From positions 1,984,001 through 2,048,000 of the forward strand of contig CM060985.1 of the NCBI GenBank assembly GCA_030765065.1: a stretch of DNA of 64,000 nt, read 5' to 3'. Both the position numbers and the translations under genes were made by a program. This DNA is from Deroplatys truncata (taxonomy: Eukaryota; Arthropoda; Insecta; Mantodea; Mantidae). Of this stretch, positions 25,201 to 39,420 are shown one piece after another; the first letter of the stretch is position 1, and the number at the start of each line of letters is the position of its first letter. The notes under the pieces were generated by a model. It did not search any database. It was not told the DNA's origin and saw nothing but the letters and a program-made list of their open reading frames with translations.

Positions 25201-28200
25201 GCTGTAATACTACCTCACTTCAACTGGTTAGCCGTCAGATGGAGAGGGAACAGAAACAGCACACTGCTGGGCAAACAGTGCATGTAATACAACCTCACTT
25301 CAACTGGTTAGCCGTCAGATGGAGAGGGAACAGAAACAGCGCACTGCTGTGCAAACAGTGCATGTAATACGACCTCACTTCAACTGGTTTGTCGTCAGAT
25401 GGAGTGGGAACAGAAATAGCGCACTGCTGGGCAAGCAGTGCATGTAATACTACCTCACTTCAACTGGTTAGTCCTCAGATGGAGAGGGAACAGAAACAGC
25501 GCACTGCTGGGCAAGCAGTCGCTGTAATACTACCTCACTTCAACTGGTTAGCCGTCAGATGGAGAGGGAACAGAAATAGCGCACTGCTGGGCAAGCAGTC
25601 ACTGTAATACCACCTCACTTCAACTGGTTACTCGTCAGATGGAGAGGGAAAAGAAATAGCGCAGTGTTGGGCAAGCAGTCGCTGTAATACTACCTCACTT
25701 CAACTGGTTAGCCGTCAGATGGAGAGGGAACAGAAATAATGCACTGCTGGGCAAGCAGTCGCTGTAATACTACCTCACTTCAACTGGCTAGCCGTCAGAG
25801 GGAGAGGGAACAGAAATAGCGCACTGCTAGGCAAGCAGTGCATGTAATACTACCTCAGTTCAACTGGTTAGCCGTCAGACGGAGAGGGAACAGAAACAGC
25901 GCACTGCTGGGCAAGCAGTCGCTGTAATACGACCTAACTACAACTGGTTAGCCGTCAGACGGAGAGGGAACAGAAATATCGCACTGCTGGGCAAGCAGTG
26001 CATGTAATACGACCTCACTTCAACTGGTTAGCCGACAGATGGAGAATGAACAGAAATAGCGCAGGGTTGGGCAAGCAGTCGCTGTAATACTACCTCACTT
26101 CAAGTGGATAGCCGTCAGACGGAGAGGGAACAGAAAAAGCGCACTGCTGGGCAGGCAGTCGCTGTAATGCTACCTCACTTCAACTGGTTAGTCGGCAGAT
26201 GGAGAGGAAACAGAAACAGCGCACTGTTAGGCAAGCTGTCGCTGTAATACTACCTCACTTCAACTGGTTAGCCGTCAGATGGAGAGGGAACAGAAACAGC
26301 GCACTGTTAGGCAAGCTGTCGCTGTAATACTACCTCACTTCAACTGGTTAGTCGGCAGATGGAGAGGAAACAGAAACAGCGCACTGTTAGGCAAGATGTC
26401 GCTGTAATACTACCTCACTTCAACTTGTTAGTCGGCAGATGGAGAGGGAACAGAAATAGCGCACTGCTAGGCAAGCAGTCGCTAAAATACTACCTCACTT
26501 CAACTGGTTAGTCGGCAGATGGAGACGGAACAGAAATAGAACACTGCTAGGCAAGCAGTCGCTGTAATTCGACCTCACTTCAACTGGTTAGTCGGCAGAT
26601 GGAGAGGGAAGAGAAACAGCGCACTGTTGGGCAAGCAGTCCCTGTAGTACTACCTCACTTCAACTGTATAGTCGGCAGATGGAGAGGGATCAGAAATAGC
26701 GCACTGCTGGGCAAGCAGTGCATGTAATACTACCTCACTTCAAGTGGTTATATGTCAGATGGAGAGGGAACAGAAACAGCGCACTGCTAGGCAAGCAATC
26801 GCTGTATAATTACCTCACTTCAGCTGGTTAGCCGTCAGATGGAGAGGGAACAGAAATAATGCACTGCTGGGCAAGCAGTCGCTGTAATACTACCTCACTT
26901 CAACTGGCTAGCCGTCAGAGGGAGAGGGAACAGAAATAGCGCACTGCTAGGCAAGCAGTGCATGTAATACTACCTCACTTCAACTGGTTAGTCGGCAGAT
27001 GGAGAGGGAACAGAAACAGCGCACTGCTGGGCAAGCAATCGCTGTAATATTACCTCACTTCAACTGGTTAGCCGTCAGATGGAGAGGGAACAGAAATAGC
27101 GCACTGCTGGCAAGCAATCGCTGTAATACGACCTCACGTCAACTGGTTAGCCGTCAGACGGAGAGGGAACAGAAACAGCGCACTGCTGGGCAAGCAGTCG
27201 CTGTAATACTACCTCACTTCAACTGGTTAGTCGTCAGATGGAGAGGGAAGAGAAACAGCGCACTGCTGGGCAAGCAACCGCTGTAATACTACCTCACTTC
27301 AACTGGTTAGCCGTCAGATGGAGAGGGAAGAGAAACAGCGCACTGCTGGGCAAGCAGTCGCTGTAATACTACCTCACTTCAACTGGTTAGTCGTCAGAAG
27401 GAGAGGGAAGAGAAACAGCGCACTGCTGGGCAAGCAGTCGCTGTAATACTTCCGCACTTCAACTGGTTACCCGGCAGATGGAGAGGGAAAAGAAATAGCG
27501 CACTGCTACGCAAGCAGAGCGTGTAATACTACCTCACTTCAACTGGTTAGCCGTCAGATGGAGAGGGAACAGAAATAGCGCACTGCTACGCAAGCAGAGC
27601 GTGTAATACTACCTCACTTCAACTGGTTAGTCGTCAGATGGAGACGGAACAGAAATAGCGCAGTGTTGGGCAAGCAGTCGCTGTAATAGTACCTCGCTTC
27701 AACTGGTTAGTCGTCAGATGGAGACGGAACAGAAATAGCGCAGTGTTGGGCAAGCAGTCGCTGTAATAGTACCTCGCTTCAACTGGTTAGTCGTCAGATG
27801 GAGACGGAACAGAAATAGCGCAGTGTTGGGCAAGCAGTCGCTGTAATAGTAACTCACTTCAACTGGTTAGTCGTCAGATGGAGACGGAACAGAAATAGCG
27901 CAGTGTTGGGCAAGCAGTCGCTGTAATACTACCTCACTTCAACTGGTTACCCGGCAGATGGAGACGGAACAGAAATAGCGCAGTGTTGGGCAAGCAGTCG
28001 CTGTAATAGTAACTCACTTCAACTGGTTAGTCGTCAGATGGAGACGGAACACAAATAGCGCACTGCTAGGCAAGCAGTCGCTGTAATAGTACCTCGCTTC
28101 AACTGGTTAGTCGTCAGATGGAGAGGGAACAGAAATAGCGCACTGCTGGGCAAGCAGTCGCTGTAATAGTAACTCACTTCAACTGGTTAGTCGTCAGATG

Positions 28201-29530
28201 GAGAGGGAACAGAAATAGCGCACTGCTGGGCAAGCAGTCGCTGTAATAGTAACTCACTTCAACTGGTTAGTCGTCAGATGGAGAGGGAACAGAAATAGCG
28301 CACTTCTGGGCAAGCACTGCATGTAATACTACCTCACTTCAACTGGTTAGCCGTCAGATGGAGAGGGAACAGAAACAGCGCAATGCTAGGCAAGCAGTGC
28401 ATGTAATACTACCTCACTTCAACTGGTTAGCCGTCAGATGGAGAGGGAACAGAAATAGCGCACTGCTACGCAAGCAGAGCGTGTAATACTACCTCACTTC
28501 AACTGGTTAGTCGTCAGATGGAGACGGAACAGAAATAGCGCAGTGTTGGGCAAGCAGTCGCTGTAATAGTACCTCACTTAAACTGGTTAGTCGTCAGATG
28601 GAGACGGAACAGAAATAGCGCAGTGTTGGGCAAGCAGTCGCTGTAATAGTACCTCACTTCAACTGGTTAGTCGTCAGATGGAGACGGTACAGAAATAGCG
28701 CAGTGTTGGGCAAGCAGTCGCTGTAATAGTACCTCACTTCAACTGGTTAGTCGTCAGATGGAGACGGAACAGAAATAGCGCAGTGTTGGGCAAGCAGTCG
28801 CTGTAATAGTACCTCACTTCAACTGGTTACCCGGCAGATGGAGACGGAACAGAAATAGCGCAGTGTTGGGCAAGCAGTCGCTGTAATAGTACCTCACTTC
28901 AACTGGTTACCCGGCAGATGGAGACGGAACAGAAATAGCGCAGTGTTGGGCAAGCAGTCGCTATAATACTAACTCACTTCAACTGGTTAGTCGTCAGATG
29001 GAGAGGGAACAGAAATAGCGCAGTGTTGGGCAAGCAGTCGCTGTAATAGTACCTCACTTCAACTGGTTAGTCGTCAGATGGAGAGGGAACAGAAATAGCG
29101 CACTGCTGGGCAAGCAGTCGCTGTAATAGTAACTCACTTCAACTGGTTAGTCGTCAGATGGAGAGGGAACAGAAATAGCGCACTGCTGGGCAAGCAGTCG
29201 CTGTAATAGTAACTCACTTCAACTGGTTAGTCGTCAGATGGAGAGGGAACAGAAATAGCGCACTGCTGGGTAAGCAGTCGCTGTAATACTAACTCACTTC
29301 AACTGGTTAGTCGTCAGATGGAGAGAGAACAGAAATAGCGCAGTGTTGGGCAAGCAGCCGCTGTAATACTAACTCACTTCAACTGGTTAGTCGTCAGATG
29401 GAGAGGGAACAGAAATAGCGCACTTCTGGGCAAGCACTGCATGTAATACTACCTCACTTCAACTGGTTAGCCGTCAGATGGAGAGGGAACAGAAACAGCG
29501 CAATGCTAGGCAAGCAGTGCATGTAATACT
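25201..29530. repeat. Higher-order block P, copy 3
   Basis: Begins at the point equivalent to about 7040 in copy 1 (offset 18153 bp from copy 1, 13596 bp from copy 2) and ends at the same boundary to block Q as copy 2 ('gcgcaatgctaggcaagcag' at 15263 and 29500). Its middle (27.6-29.0 kb) has extra local duplications of the 'cgcagtgttgggcaagcag' monomer type. Confidence 0.8.
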
Positions 29531-32500
29531 ACCTCACTTCAACTGGTTAGCCGTCAGATGGAGAGGGAACAGAAACAGCGCACTGCTGGGCAAGCGGTCG
29601 CAGTAATACGACCTCACGTCAACTGGTTAGCCGTCAGATGGACGGGGAACAGAAACAACGCACTGCTGGGCAAGCACTGCATGTAATACTACCTCACTTC
29701 AACTGGTTAGCCGTCAGATGGAGAGGGAACAGAAACAGCGCACTGCTGGGCAAGCAGTCGCAGTAATACGACCTCACGTCAACTGGTTAGCCGTCAGATG
29801 GAGGGGGAACAGAAACAACGCACTGCTGGGCAAGCACTGCATGTAATACTACCTCACTTCAACTGGTTAGCCGTCAGATGGAGAGGGAACAGAAATAGCG
29901 CACTGCTAGGCAAGCAGAGCGTGTAATACTACCTCACTTCAACTGGTTAGCCGTCAGACGGAGAGGGAACAGAAATAGCGCAGTGTTGGGCAATCAGTCG
30001 CTGTAATACTACCTCACTTCAACTAGTCAGTCGTCAGATGGAGAGGGAACAGAAATAGAGCACTGCTGGTCAAGCAGTCGCTGTAATAGTACCTCGCTTC
30101 AACTGGTTAGTCGTCAGATGGAGAGGGAAAAGAAATAGCGCTGTGTTGGGCAAGCAGTCGCTGTAATACTACCTCACTTCAACTGGTTAGCCGTCAGATG
30201 GAGAGGGAACAGAAATAGTGCACTGCTGGGCAAGCAGTCGCTGTAATACTACCTCACTTCAACCGGCTAGCCGTCAGAGGGAGAGGGAACAGAAATAGCG
30301 CACTGCTAGGCAAGCAGTGCATGTAATACCACCTCACTTCAACTGGTTAGCCGACAGAAGGAGAGGGAACAGAAACAGCGCACTGCTGGGCAAGCAGTCG
30401 CTGTAATACTACCTCACGTCAACTGGTTAGCCGTCAGATGGAGGGGGAACAGAAACAACGCACTGCTGGGCAAGCAGTGCATGTAATACTACTTCGCTTC
30501 AACTGGTTCGCCGTCAGATGGAGAGGGAACAGAAATAATGCACTGCTGGGAAAGCAGTCGCTGTAATACTACCTCACTTCAAATGGCTAGCCGTCAGATG
30601 GAGAGGAAACAGAAATAGCGCAGTGTTGGGCAAGCAGTCGCTGTAATACTACCTCACTTCAACTGGTTAGCCGTCAGATGGAGAGGGAACAGAAATAATG
30701 CACCTGCTGGGAAAGCAGTCGCTGTAATACTACCTCACTTCAACTGGCTAGCCGTCAGAGGGAGAGGGAACAGAAATAGCGCACTCGTAGGCAAGCAGTG
30801 CATGTAATACTACCTCAGTTCAACTGGTTAGCCGTCAGACGGAGAGGGAACAGAAACAGCGCACTGCTGGGCAAGCAGTCGCTGTAATACGACCTCACTA
30901 CAACTGGTTAGCCGTCAGACGGAGAGGGAACAGAAACAGCGCACTGCTGGGCAAGCAGTGCATGTAATACGACCTCACTTCAACTGGTTAGCCGACAGAT
31001 GGAGAATGAACAGAAATAGCGCAGTGTTGGGCAAGCAGTCGCTGTAATACTACCTCACTTCAAGTGGATAGCCGTCAGACGGAGAGGGAACAGAAAAAGC
31101 GCACTGCTGGGCAAGCAGTCGCTGTAATACTACCTCACTTCAACTGGTTAGTCGGCAGATGGAGAGGAAACAGAAACAGCGCACTGTTAGGCAAGCTGTC
31201 GCTGTAATACTACCTCACCTCAACTGGTTAGTCGGCAGATGGAGAGGGAACAGAAATAGCGCACTGCTAGGCAAGCAGTCGCTTAAATACTACCTCACTT
31301 CAACTGGTTAGTCGGCAGATGGAGAGGGAACAGAAATACCACACTGCTAGGCAAGCAGTCGCTGTAATACGACCTCACTTCAACTGGTTAGTCGGCAGAT
31401 GGAGAGGGAAGAGAAACAGCGCACTGTTGGGCAAGCAGTCCCTGTAGTACTACCTCACTTCAACTGTATAGTCGGCAGATGGAGAGGGATCAGAAATAGC
31501 GCACTGCTGGGCAAGCAGTGCATGTAATACTACCTCACTTCAAGTGGTTAGCTGTCAGATGGAGAGGGAACAGAAACAGCGCACTGCTAGGCAAGCACTG
31601 CCTGTAATGCTACCTCACGTAACTGGTTAGCCGTCAGATGGAGAGGGGACAGAAACAGCGCACTGTGAGGCAAGCAGTGCATGTAATACTACCTCACTTC
31701 AACTGGTTAGCCGTCAGATGGAGAGGGAATAGAAACTGCGCACTGCTGGGCATGCAGACGCTGTAATACTACCTCATGTCAACTGGTTAGTCGGCAGATG
31801 GAGAGGGAACAGAAATAGGGCACTGCTGGGCAAGCAGTCGCTGTAATACCACCTCACTTCAACTGGTTAGTCGGCAGATGGAGAGGGAACAGAAACAGCG
31901 CACTGCTGGGCAAGCAGTCGCTGTAATACTACCTCACTTCAACTGGTTAGTCGGCAGACGGAGAGGGAACAGAAATAGCGCACTGCTGGGCAAGCAGTCG
32001 CTGTAATATTACCTCACTTCAACTGGTTAGCCGTCAGATGGAGAGGGAACAGAAACAGCGCACTGCTGGGCAAGCAGTGCATGTAATACTACCTCACTTC
32101 AACTGGTTAGCCGTCAGATGGAGAGGGAACAGAAACAGCGCACTGCTGGGCAAGCAGTGCATGTAATACTACCTCACTTCAACTGGTTAGCCGTCAGATG
32201 GAGAGGGAACAGAAACAGCGCACTGCTGGGCAAGCAGTGCATGTAATACTACCTCACTTCAACTGGTTAGTCGGCAGATGGAGAGGGAACAGAAACAGCG
32301 CACTGCTGGGCAAGCAGTGCATGTAATACTACCTCACTTCAACTGGTTAACCGTCAGATGGAGAAGGAACAGAAATAGCGCACTGCAGGGCACGCAGTCG
32401 CTGTAATACCACCTCAGTTCAACTGGTTAACCGTCAGATGGAGAAGGAACAGAAATAGCGCACTGCTGGGCACGCAGTAGCTGTAATACCACCTCAGTTC

Positions 32501-35500
32501 AACTGGTTAGTCGTCAGATGGAGAGGGAAAGGAAATAGCGCAGTGTTGGGCAAGCAGTCGCTGTAATACTACCTCACTTCAACTGGCTAGCCGTCAGAGG
32601 GAGAGAGAACAGAAATAGCGCACTGCTAGGCAAGCAGTGCATGTAATACTACCTCAGTTCAACTGGTTAGCCGTCAGACGGAGAGGGAACAGAAACAGCG
32701 CGCTGCTGGGCAAGCAGTCGCTGTAATACGACCTCACTTCAACTGGTTAGCCGTCAGACGGAGAGGGAACAGCAACAGCGCACTGCTGGGCAAGCAGTGC
32801 ATGTAATACGACCTCACTTCAACTGGTTAGCCGACAGATGGAGAGGGAACAGGAATAGCGCAGTGTTGGGCAAGCAGTCGCTGTAATACTACCACACTTC
32901 AAGTGGATAGCCGTCAGACGGAGAGGGAACAGAAAAAGCGCACTGCTGGGCAAGCAGTCGCTGTAATACTACCTCACTTCAACTGGTTAGTCCGCAGATG
33001 GAGAGGGAACAGAAATAGCGCACTGCTAGGCATGCAGTCGCTAAAATACGACCTCACCTCAACTGGTTTGTCGGCTGATGGAGAGGGAACAGTAATAGCG
33101 CACTGCTAGGCAAGCATTTAATGCAATACTACCTCACTTCAACTGGTTAGTCGGCAGACGGAGAGGGAACAGAAATAGCGCACTGCTGGGCAAGCAGTCG
33201 CTGTAGTACTACCTCACTTCAACTGTATAGTCGGCAGATGGAGGGGCATCAGAAATAGCGCACTGCTGGGCAAGCATTCGCTGTAATACTACCGCACTTC
33301 AACTGGTTAGTCGGCAGATGGAGAGGGAACAGAAACAGCGCACTGCTGGGCAAACAGTCGCTGCAATACTACCTCACTTCAACTGGATATTCGGCAGACG
33401 GAGAGGGAACAGAAATAGCGCACTGCTGGGCAAGCAGTCGCTGTAAAACTACCTCACTTCAACTGGTTAGCCGGCAGACGGAGAGAAAACAGAAATAGCG
33501 CACTGCTGGGCAAGCAGTCGCTGTAAAACTACCTCACTTCAACTGGTTAGTCGGCAGACGGAGAGGGAACAGAAATAGCGCACTGCTGGGCAAGCAGTCG
33601 CTGTAATACTACCTCACTTCAACTGGTTAGCCGTCAGATGGAGAGGGAACAGAAATAGCGCACTGCTGGGCAAGCAGTCGCTGTAATACCACCTCAGTTC
33701 AACTGGTTAGTCGTCAGATGGAGAGGGAAAAGAAATAGCGCAGTGTTGGGCAAGCAGTCGCTGTAATACTACCTCACTTCAACTGGCTAGCCGTCAGAGG
33801 GGAGGGAACAGAAATAGCGCACTGCTAGGCAAGCAGTGCATGTAATACTACCTCAGTTCAACTGGTTAGCCGTCAGACGGAGAGGGAACAGAAACAGCGC
33901 GCTGCTGGGCAAGCACTCGCTGTAATAAGACCTCACTTCAACTGGTTAGCCGTCAGACGGAGAGGGAACAGAAACAGCGCACTGCTGGGTAAGCAGTCGT
34001 ATTAATACTATCTCACGTCAACTGGTAAACCGTCAGACGGAGAGGGAACAGAAACAGCGCGCTGCTGGGCAAGCAGTCGCTGTAATACTACCTCACGTCA
34101 ACTGGTTACTCGGCAGATGGAGAGGGAACAGAAATAGCGCACTGCTAGACAAGCAGTCGCTGTAATACTACCTCACTTCAAATGGTTAGTCGGCAGACGG
34201 AGAGGGAACAGAAACAGCGCACTGTTAGGGAAGCAGTCGCTGTAATACTACCTCACGTCAACTGGTTAGCCGTCAGATGGGGAGGGAACAGAAATAGCGC
34301 ACTGCTGGGCAAGCAGTCGTTGTAATACTACCTCACGTCAACTGGTTAGTCGGCAGATGGGGACGGAACAGAAATAGCGCAGTGTTGGGCAAGCAGTCGC
34401 TGTAATACTACCTCACTTCAACTGATTAGCCGTCAGACGGAGAGGGAACAGAAACAGCGCACTGCTGGGCAAGAAGTCGCTGTAATACTACCTCACGTCA
34501 ACTGGTTAGTCGGCAGATGGAGAGGGAACAGAAATAGCGCACTGTTAGGCAAGCAGTCGCTGTAACACGACCTCACTTCAACTGGTTTGCCGTCAGATGG
34601 AGAGGGAAAAAGATTGCGCACTGTTAGGCAAGCAGTCGCTGTAAAACTACCTCACATCAACTTGTTAGCTGACAGACGGAGACGGAACAGAAACAGCGCA
34701 CTGTAAGGCGAGTAGTCGCTGTAATACGACCTTACTTCAACTTGTTAGTCGGCAGACGGAGAGGGAACAGAAATAGCGCACTGTAAGGCAAGCAGTCGCT
34801 GTATTACGACCTCACGTAAACTGGTTAGCTGTCAAAGGGAGACGGTACAGAAATAGCGCACTGTTAGGCAAGCAGTCGCTGTAATACTACCTCACTTCAA
34901 CTGGTTAGTCGGCAGAAGGAGAGGGAACAGAAACAGCGCACTGTTTGGCAAGCAGTCGCTTTAATACTACCTCACTTCAACTGGTTAGTCGGCAGACGGA
35001 TAGGGAACAGAAACAGCGCACTGTTTGGCAAGCAGTCGCTGTAATACTACCTCACTTCAACTGGTTAGACCTCAGATGGAGAGGGAACAGAAATCGCGCA
35101 CTGCTGGGCAAGCAGTCGCTGTAATACGACCTCACTTTAACTGGTTAGTCGGTAGATGAAGAGGGAACATAAATAGCGCACTGTTAGGCAAGCAGTCGCT
35201 GTATTACTACCTCACTTCAACTGATTAGCCGTCAGACGGAGAGGGAACAGAAACAGCGCACTGCTGGGCAAAAAGTCGCTGTAATACTACCTCACGTCAA
35301 CTGGTTAGTCGGCAGATGGAGAGGCAACAGAAATAGCGCACTGTTAGGCAAGCAGTCGCTGTAATACTACCTCACTTCAAATGGTTAGTCGGCAGACGGA
35401 GAGGGAACAGAAACAACGCACTCTTAGGCAAGCAGTCGTTGTAATACTACCTCACGTCAACTGATTAGTCGGCAGACGGAGAAGGAAATGAAACAGCGCA

Positions 35501-38500
35501 CTGCTAGGCAAGAAGAGCATGTAATACGACCTACGTCAACTGGTTAGTCGGCAGATGGAGAGAAACAGATACAGCGCACTGCTGGGCAAGCAGTGCATTA
35601 AGTACGACCTCACGTCAACTGGTTAGTCGGCAGATGGAGAGGGAACAGAAACAGCGCACTGCTGGGAAAGCAGTCGCTGTAATACTACCTCACTTCAACT
35701 GGTTAGTCGGCAGATGGAGAGCGAACAGAAATAGCGCACTGCTGGGCAAGCAGTCGCTGTAATACTACCTCACGTCAACTGGTTAGCCGTCAGAGGGAGA
35801 GGGAACAGAAATAGCGCACTGCTGGGCAAGCAGTCGCTGTAATACTTCCTCACGTCAACTGGTTAGCCGTCAGAGGGAGAGGGAACAGAAATAGCGCACT
35901 GCTGGGCAAGCAGTCCCTGTAATACTTCCTCACGTCAACTGGTTAGCCGTCAGAGGGAGAGGGAACAGAAATACCGCACTGCTGGGCAAGCAGTGCATGT
36001 AATACTACCTCACTTCAACTGGTTAGCCGTCAGATGGAGAGGGAACAGAAACAGCGCACTGCTGGGCAAGCGGTCGCAGTAATACGACCTCACGTCAACT
36101 GGTTAGCCGTCAGATGGAGGGGGAAGAGAAACAACGCACTGCTGGGCAAGCACTGCATGTAATACTGCCTCACTTCAACTGGTTAGCCGTCAGATGGAGA
36201 GGGAACAGAAACAGCGCACTGCTGGGCAAGCAGTCGCAGTAATACGACCTCACGTCAACTGGTTAGCCGTCAGATGGAAGGGGAACAGAAACAACGCACT
36301 GCTGGGCAAGCACTGCATGTAATACTACCTCACTTCAACTGGTTAGCCGTCAGATGGAGAGGGAACAGAAATAGCGCACTGCTAGGCAAGCAGAGCGTGT
36401 AATACTACCTCACTTCAACTGGTTAGCCGTCAGACGGAGAGGGAACAGCAATAGCGCAGTGTTGGGCAATCAGTCGCTGTAATACTACCTCACTTCAACT
36501 GGTTAGCCGTCAGATGGAGAGGGAACAGAAATAGAGCACTGCTGGTCAAGCAGTCGCTGTAATAGTACCTCGCTTCAACTGGTTAGTCGTCAGATGGAGA
36601 GGGAAAAGAAATAGCGCTCTGTTGGGCAAGCAGTCGCTGTAATACTACCTCACTTCAACTGGTTAGCCGTCAGATGGAGAGGGAACAGAAATAGCGCACT
36701 GCTGGGCAAGCAGTCGCTGTAATACTACCACACTTCAACCGGCTAGCCGTCAGAGGGAGAGGGAACAGAAATAGCGCACTGCTAGGCAAGCAGTGCATGT
36801 AATACTACCTCACTTCAACTGGTTAGCCGACAGACGGAGAGGGAACAGAAACAGCGCATTGCTGGGCAAGCAGTCGCTGTAATACTACCTCACGTCAACT
36901 GGTTAGCCGTCAGATGGAGGGGGAACAGAAACAACGCACTGCTGGGCAAGCAGTGCATGTAATACTACTTCGCTTCAACTGGTTAGCCGTCAGATGGAGA
37001 GGGAACAGAAATAATGCACTGCTGGGAAAGCAGTCGCTGTAATACTACCTCACTTCAACTGGCTAGCCGTCAGATGGAGAGGAAACAGAAATAGCGCAGT
37101 GTTGGGCAAGCAGTCGCTGTAATACTACCTCACTTCAACTGGTTAGCCGTCAGATGGAGAGGGAACAGAAATAATGCACCTGCTGGGAAAGCAGTCGCTG
37201 TAATACTACCTCACTTCAACTGGCTAGCCGTCAGAGGGAGAGGGAACAGAAATAGCGCACTGCTAGGCAAGCAGTGCATGTAATACTACCTCAGTTCAAC
37301 TGGTTAGCCGTCAGACGGAGAGGGAACAGAAACAGCGCACTGCTGGGCAAGCAGTCGCTGTAATACGACCTCACTACAACTGGTTAGCCGTCAGACGGAG
37401 AGTGAACAGAAACAGCGCACTGCTGGGCAAGCAGTGCATGTAATACGACCTCACTTCAACTGGTTAGCCGACAGATGGAGAATGAACAGAAATAGCGCAG
37501 TGTTGGGCAAGCAGTCGCTGTAATACTACCTCACTTCAACTGGTTAGTCGGCAGATGGAGAGGGAACAGAAATAGCGCACTGCTAGGCAAGCAGTCGCTA
37601 AAATACTACCTCACTTCAACTGGTTAGTCGGCAGTTGGAGAGGGAACAGAAACAGCGCATTGTTAGGCAAGCAGTGCATGTAATACTACCTCACGTCAAC
37701 TGGTTAGCCGTCAGACGGAGAGGGAACAGAAATAGCGCACTGCTGGGCAAGCAGTCGCTGTAATATTACCTCACTTCAACTGGTTAGCCGTCAGATGGAG
37801 AGGGAACAGAAATAGCATACTGCTGGCAAGCAATCGCTGTAATACGACCTCAGGTCAACTGGTTAGCCGTCAGACGGAGAGGTAACAGAAACAGCGCACT
37901 GCTGGGCAAGCAGTGCATGCAATACTACCTCACTTCTACTGGTTAGGCGTCAGTTGGAGAGGGAACAGAAATAGCGCACTGCTAGGCAAGCAATGCATGT
38001 AATACGACCTCACTTCAACTGGTTATCCGTCAGACGGAGAGGGAACAGAAATAGCGCAGTGTTGGGCAAGCAGTCGCTGTAATACTAACTCACTTCAACT
38101 GGTTAGTCGTCAGATGGAGAGGGAACAGAAATAGCGCACTGCTGGGCAAGCAGTCGCTGTAATAGTACCTCGCTTCAACTGGTTAGTCGTCAGATGGAGA
38201 GAGAACAGAAATAGCGCACTTCTGGGCAAGCAGTGCATGTAATACTACCTCACTTCAACTGGTTAGCCGTCAAATGGAGAGGGAACAGAAACAGCGCACT
38301 GCTGGGCAAGCAGTCGCTGTAATACTACCTCACTTCAACTGGTTAGCCGTCAGATGGAGAGGGAACAGAAACAGCGCACTGCTGGGCAAGCAGTGCATGT
38401 AATACTACCTCACTTCAAATGGTTAGCCGTCAGATGGAGAGGGAACAAAAACAGCGCACTGCTGGGCTAGCAGTGCATGTAATACGACCTCACTTCAACT

Positions 38501-39420
38501 GGTTTGTCGTCAGATGGAGAGGGAAAAGAAATAGCGCACTGCTGGGCAAGCAGTGCATGTAATACTACCTCACTTCAACTGGTTAACCGTCAGATGGAGA
38601 GGGAACAGAAATAGCGCACTGCTGGGCACGCAGTCGCTGTAATACCACCTCAGTTCAACTGGTTAGTCGTCAGATGGAGAGGGAAAGGAAATAGCGCACT
38701 CCTGGGAGAGCAGTGCATGTAATACTACCTCACTTCAACTGGTTAACCGTCAGATGGAGAGGGAACAGAAATAGCGCACTGCTGGGCACGCAGTCGCTGT
38801 AATACCACCTCAGTTCAACTGGTTAGTCGTCAGATGGAGAGGGAAAGGAAATAGCGCAGTGTTGGGCAAGCAGTCGCTGTAATACTACCTCACTTCAACT
38901 GGCTAGCCGTCAGAGGGAGAGAGAACAGAAATAGCGCACTGCTAGGCAAGCAGTCGCTGTAATACTACCTCACTTCAAGTGGATAGCCGTCAGACGGAGA
39001 GGGAACAGAAAAAGCGCACTGCTGGGCAAGCAGTCGCTGTAATACTACCTCACTTCAACTGGTTAGTCCGCAGATGGAGAGGGAACAGAAATAGCGCACT
39101 GCTAGGCATGCAGTCGCTAAAATACGACCTCACCTCAACTGGTTTGTCGGCTGATGGAGAGGGAACAGTAATAGCGCACTGCTAGGCAAGCAGTCAATGC
39201 AATACTACCTCACTTCAACTGGTTAGTCGGCAGATGGAGAGGGAACAGAAATAGCACACTGCTAGGCAAGCAGTCGCTGTAATACGACCTCACTTCAACT
39301 GGTTAGTCGGTAGATGGAGAGGGAACAGAAACAGCGCACTGCTGGGCAAGCAGTCGCTGTAGTACTACCTCACTTCAACTGTATAGTCGGCAGATGGAGA
39401 GGCATCAGAAATAGCGCACT
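29531..39420. repeat. Higher-order block Q, copy 2
   Basis: Repeats block Q copy 1 with a few monomer-length indels and point changes. Blocks P2+Q1 and P3+Q2 are therefore two consecutive copies of a supra-unit of about 14.3 kb (about 179 monomers). Confidence 0.8.
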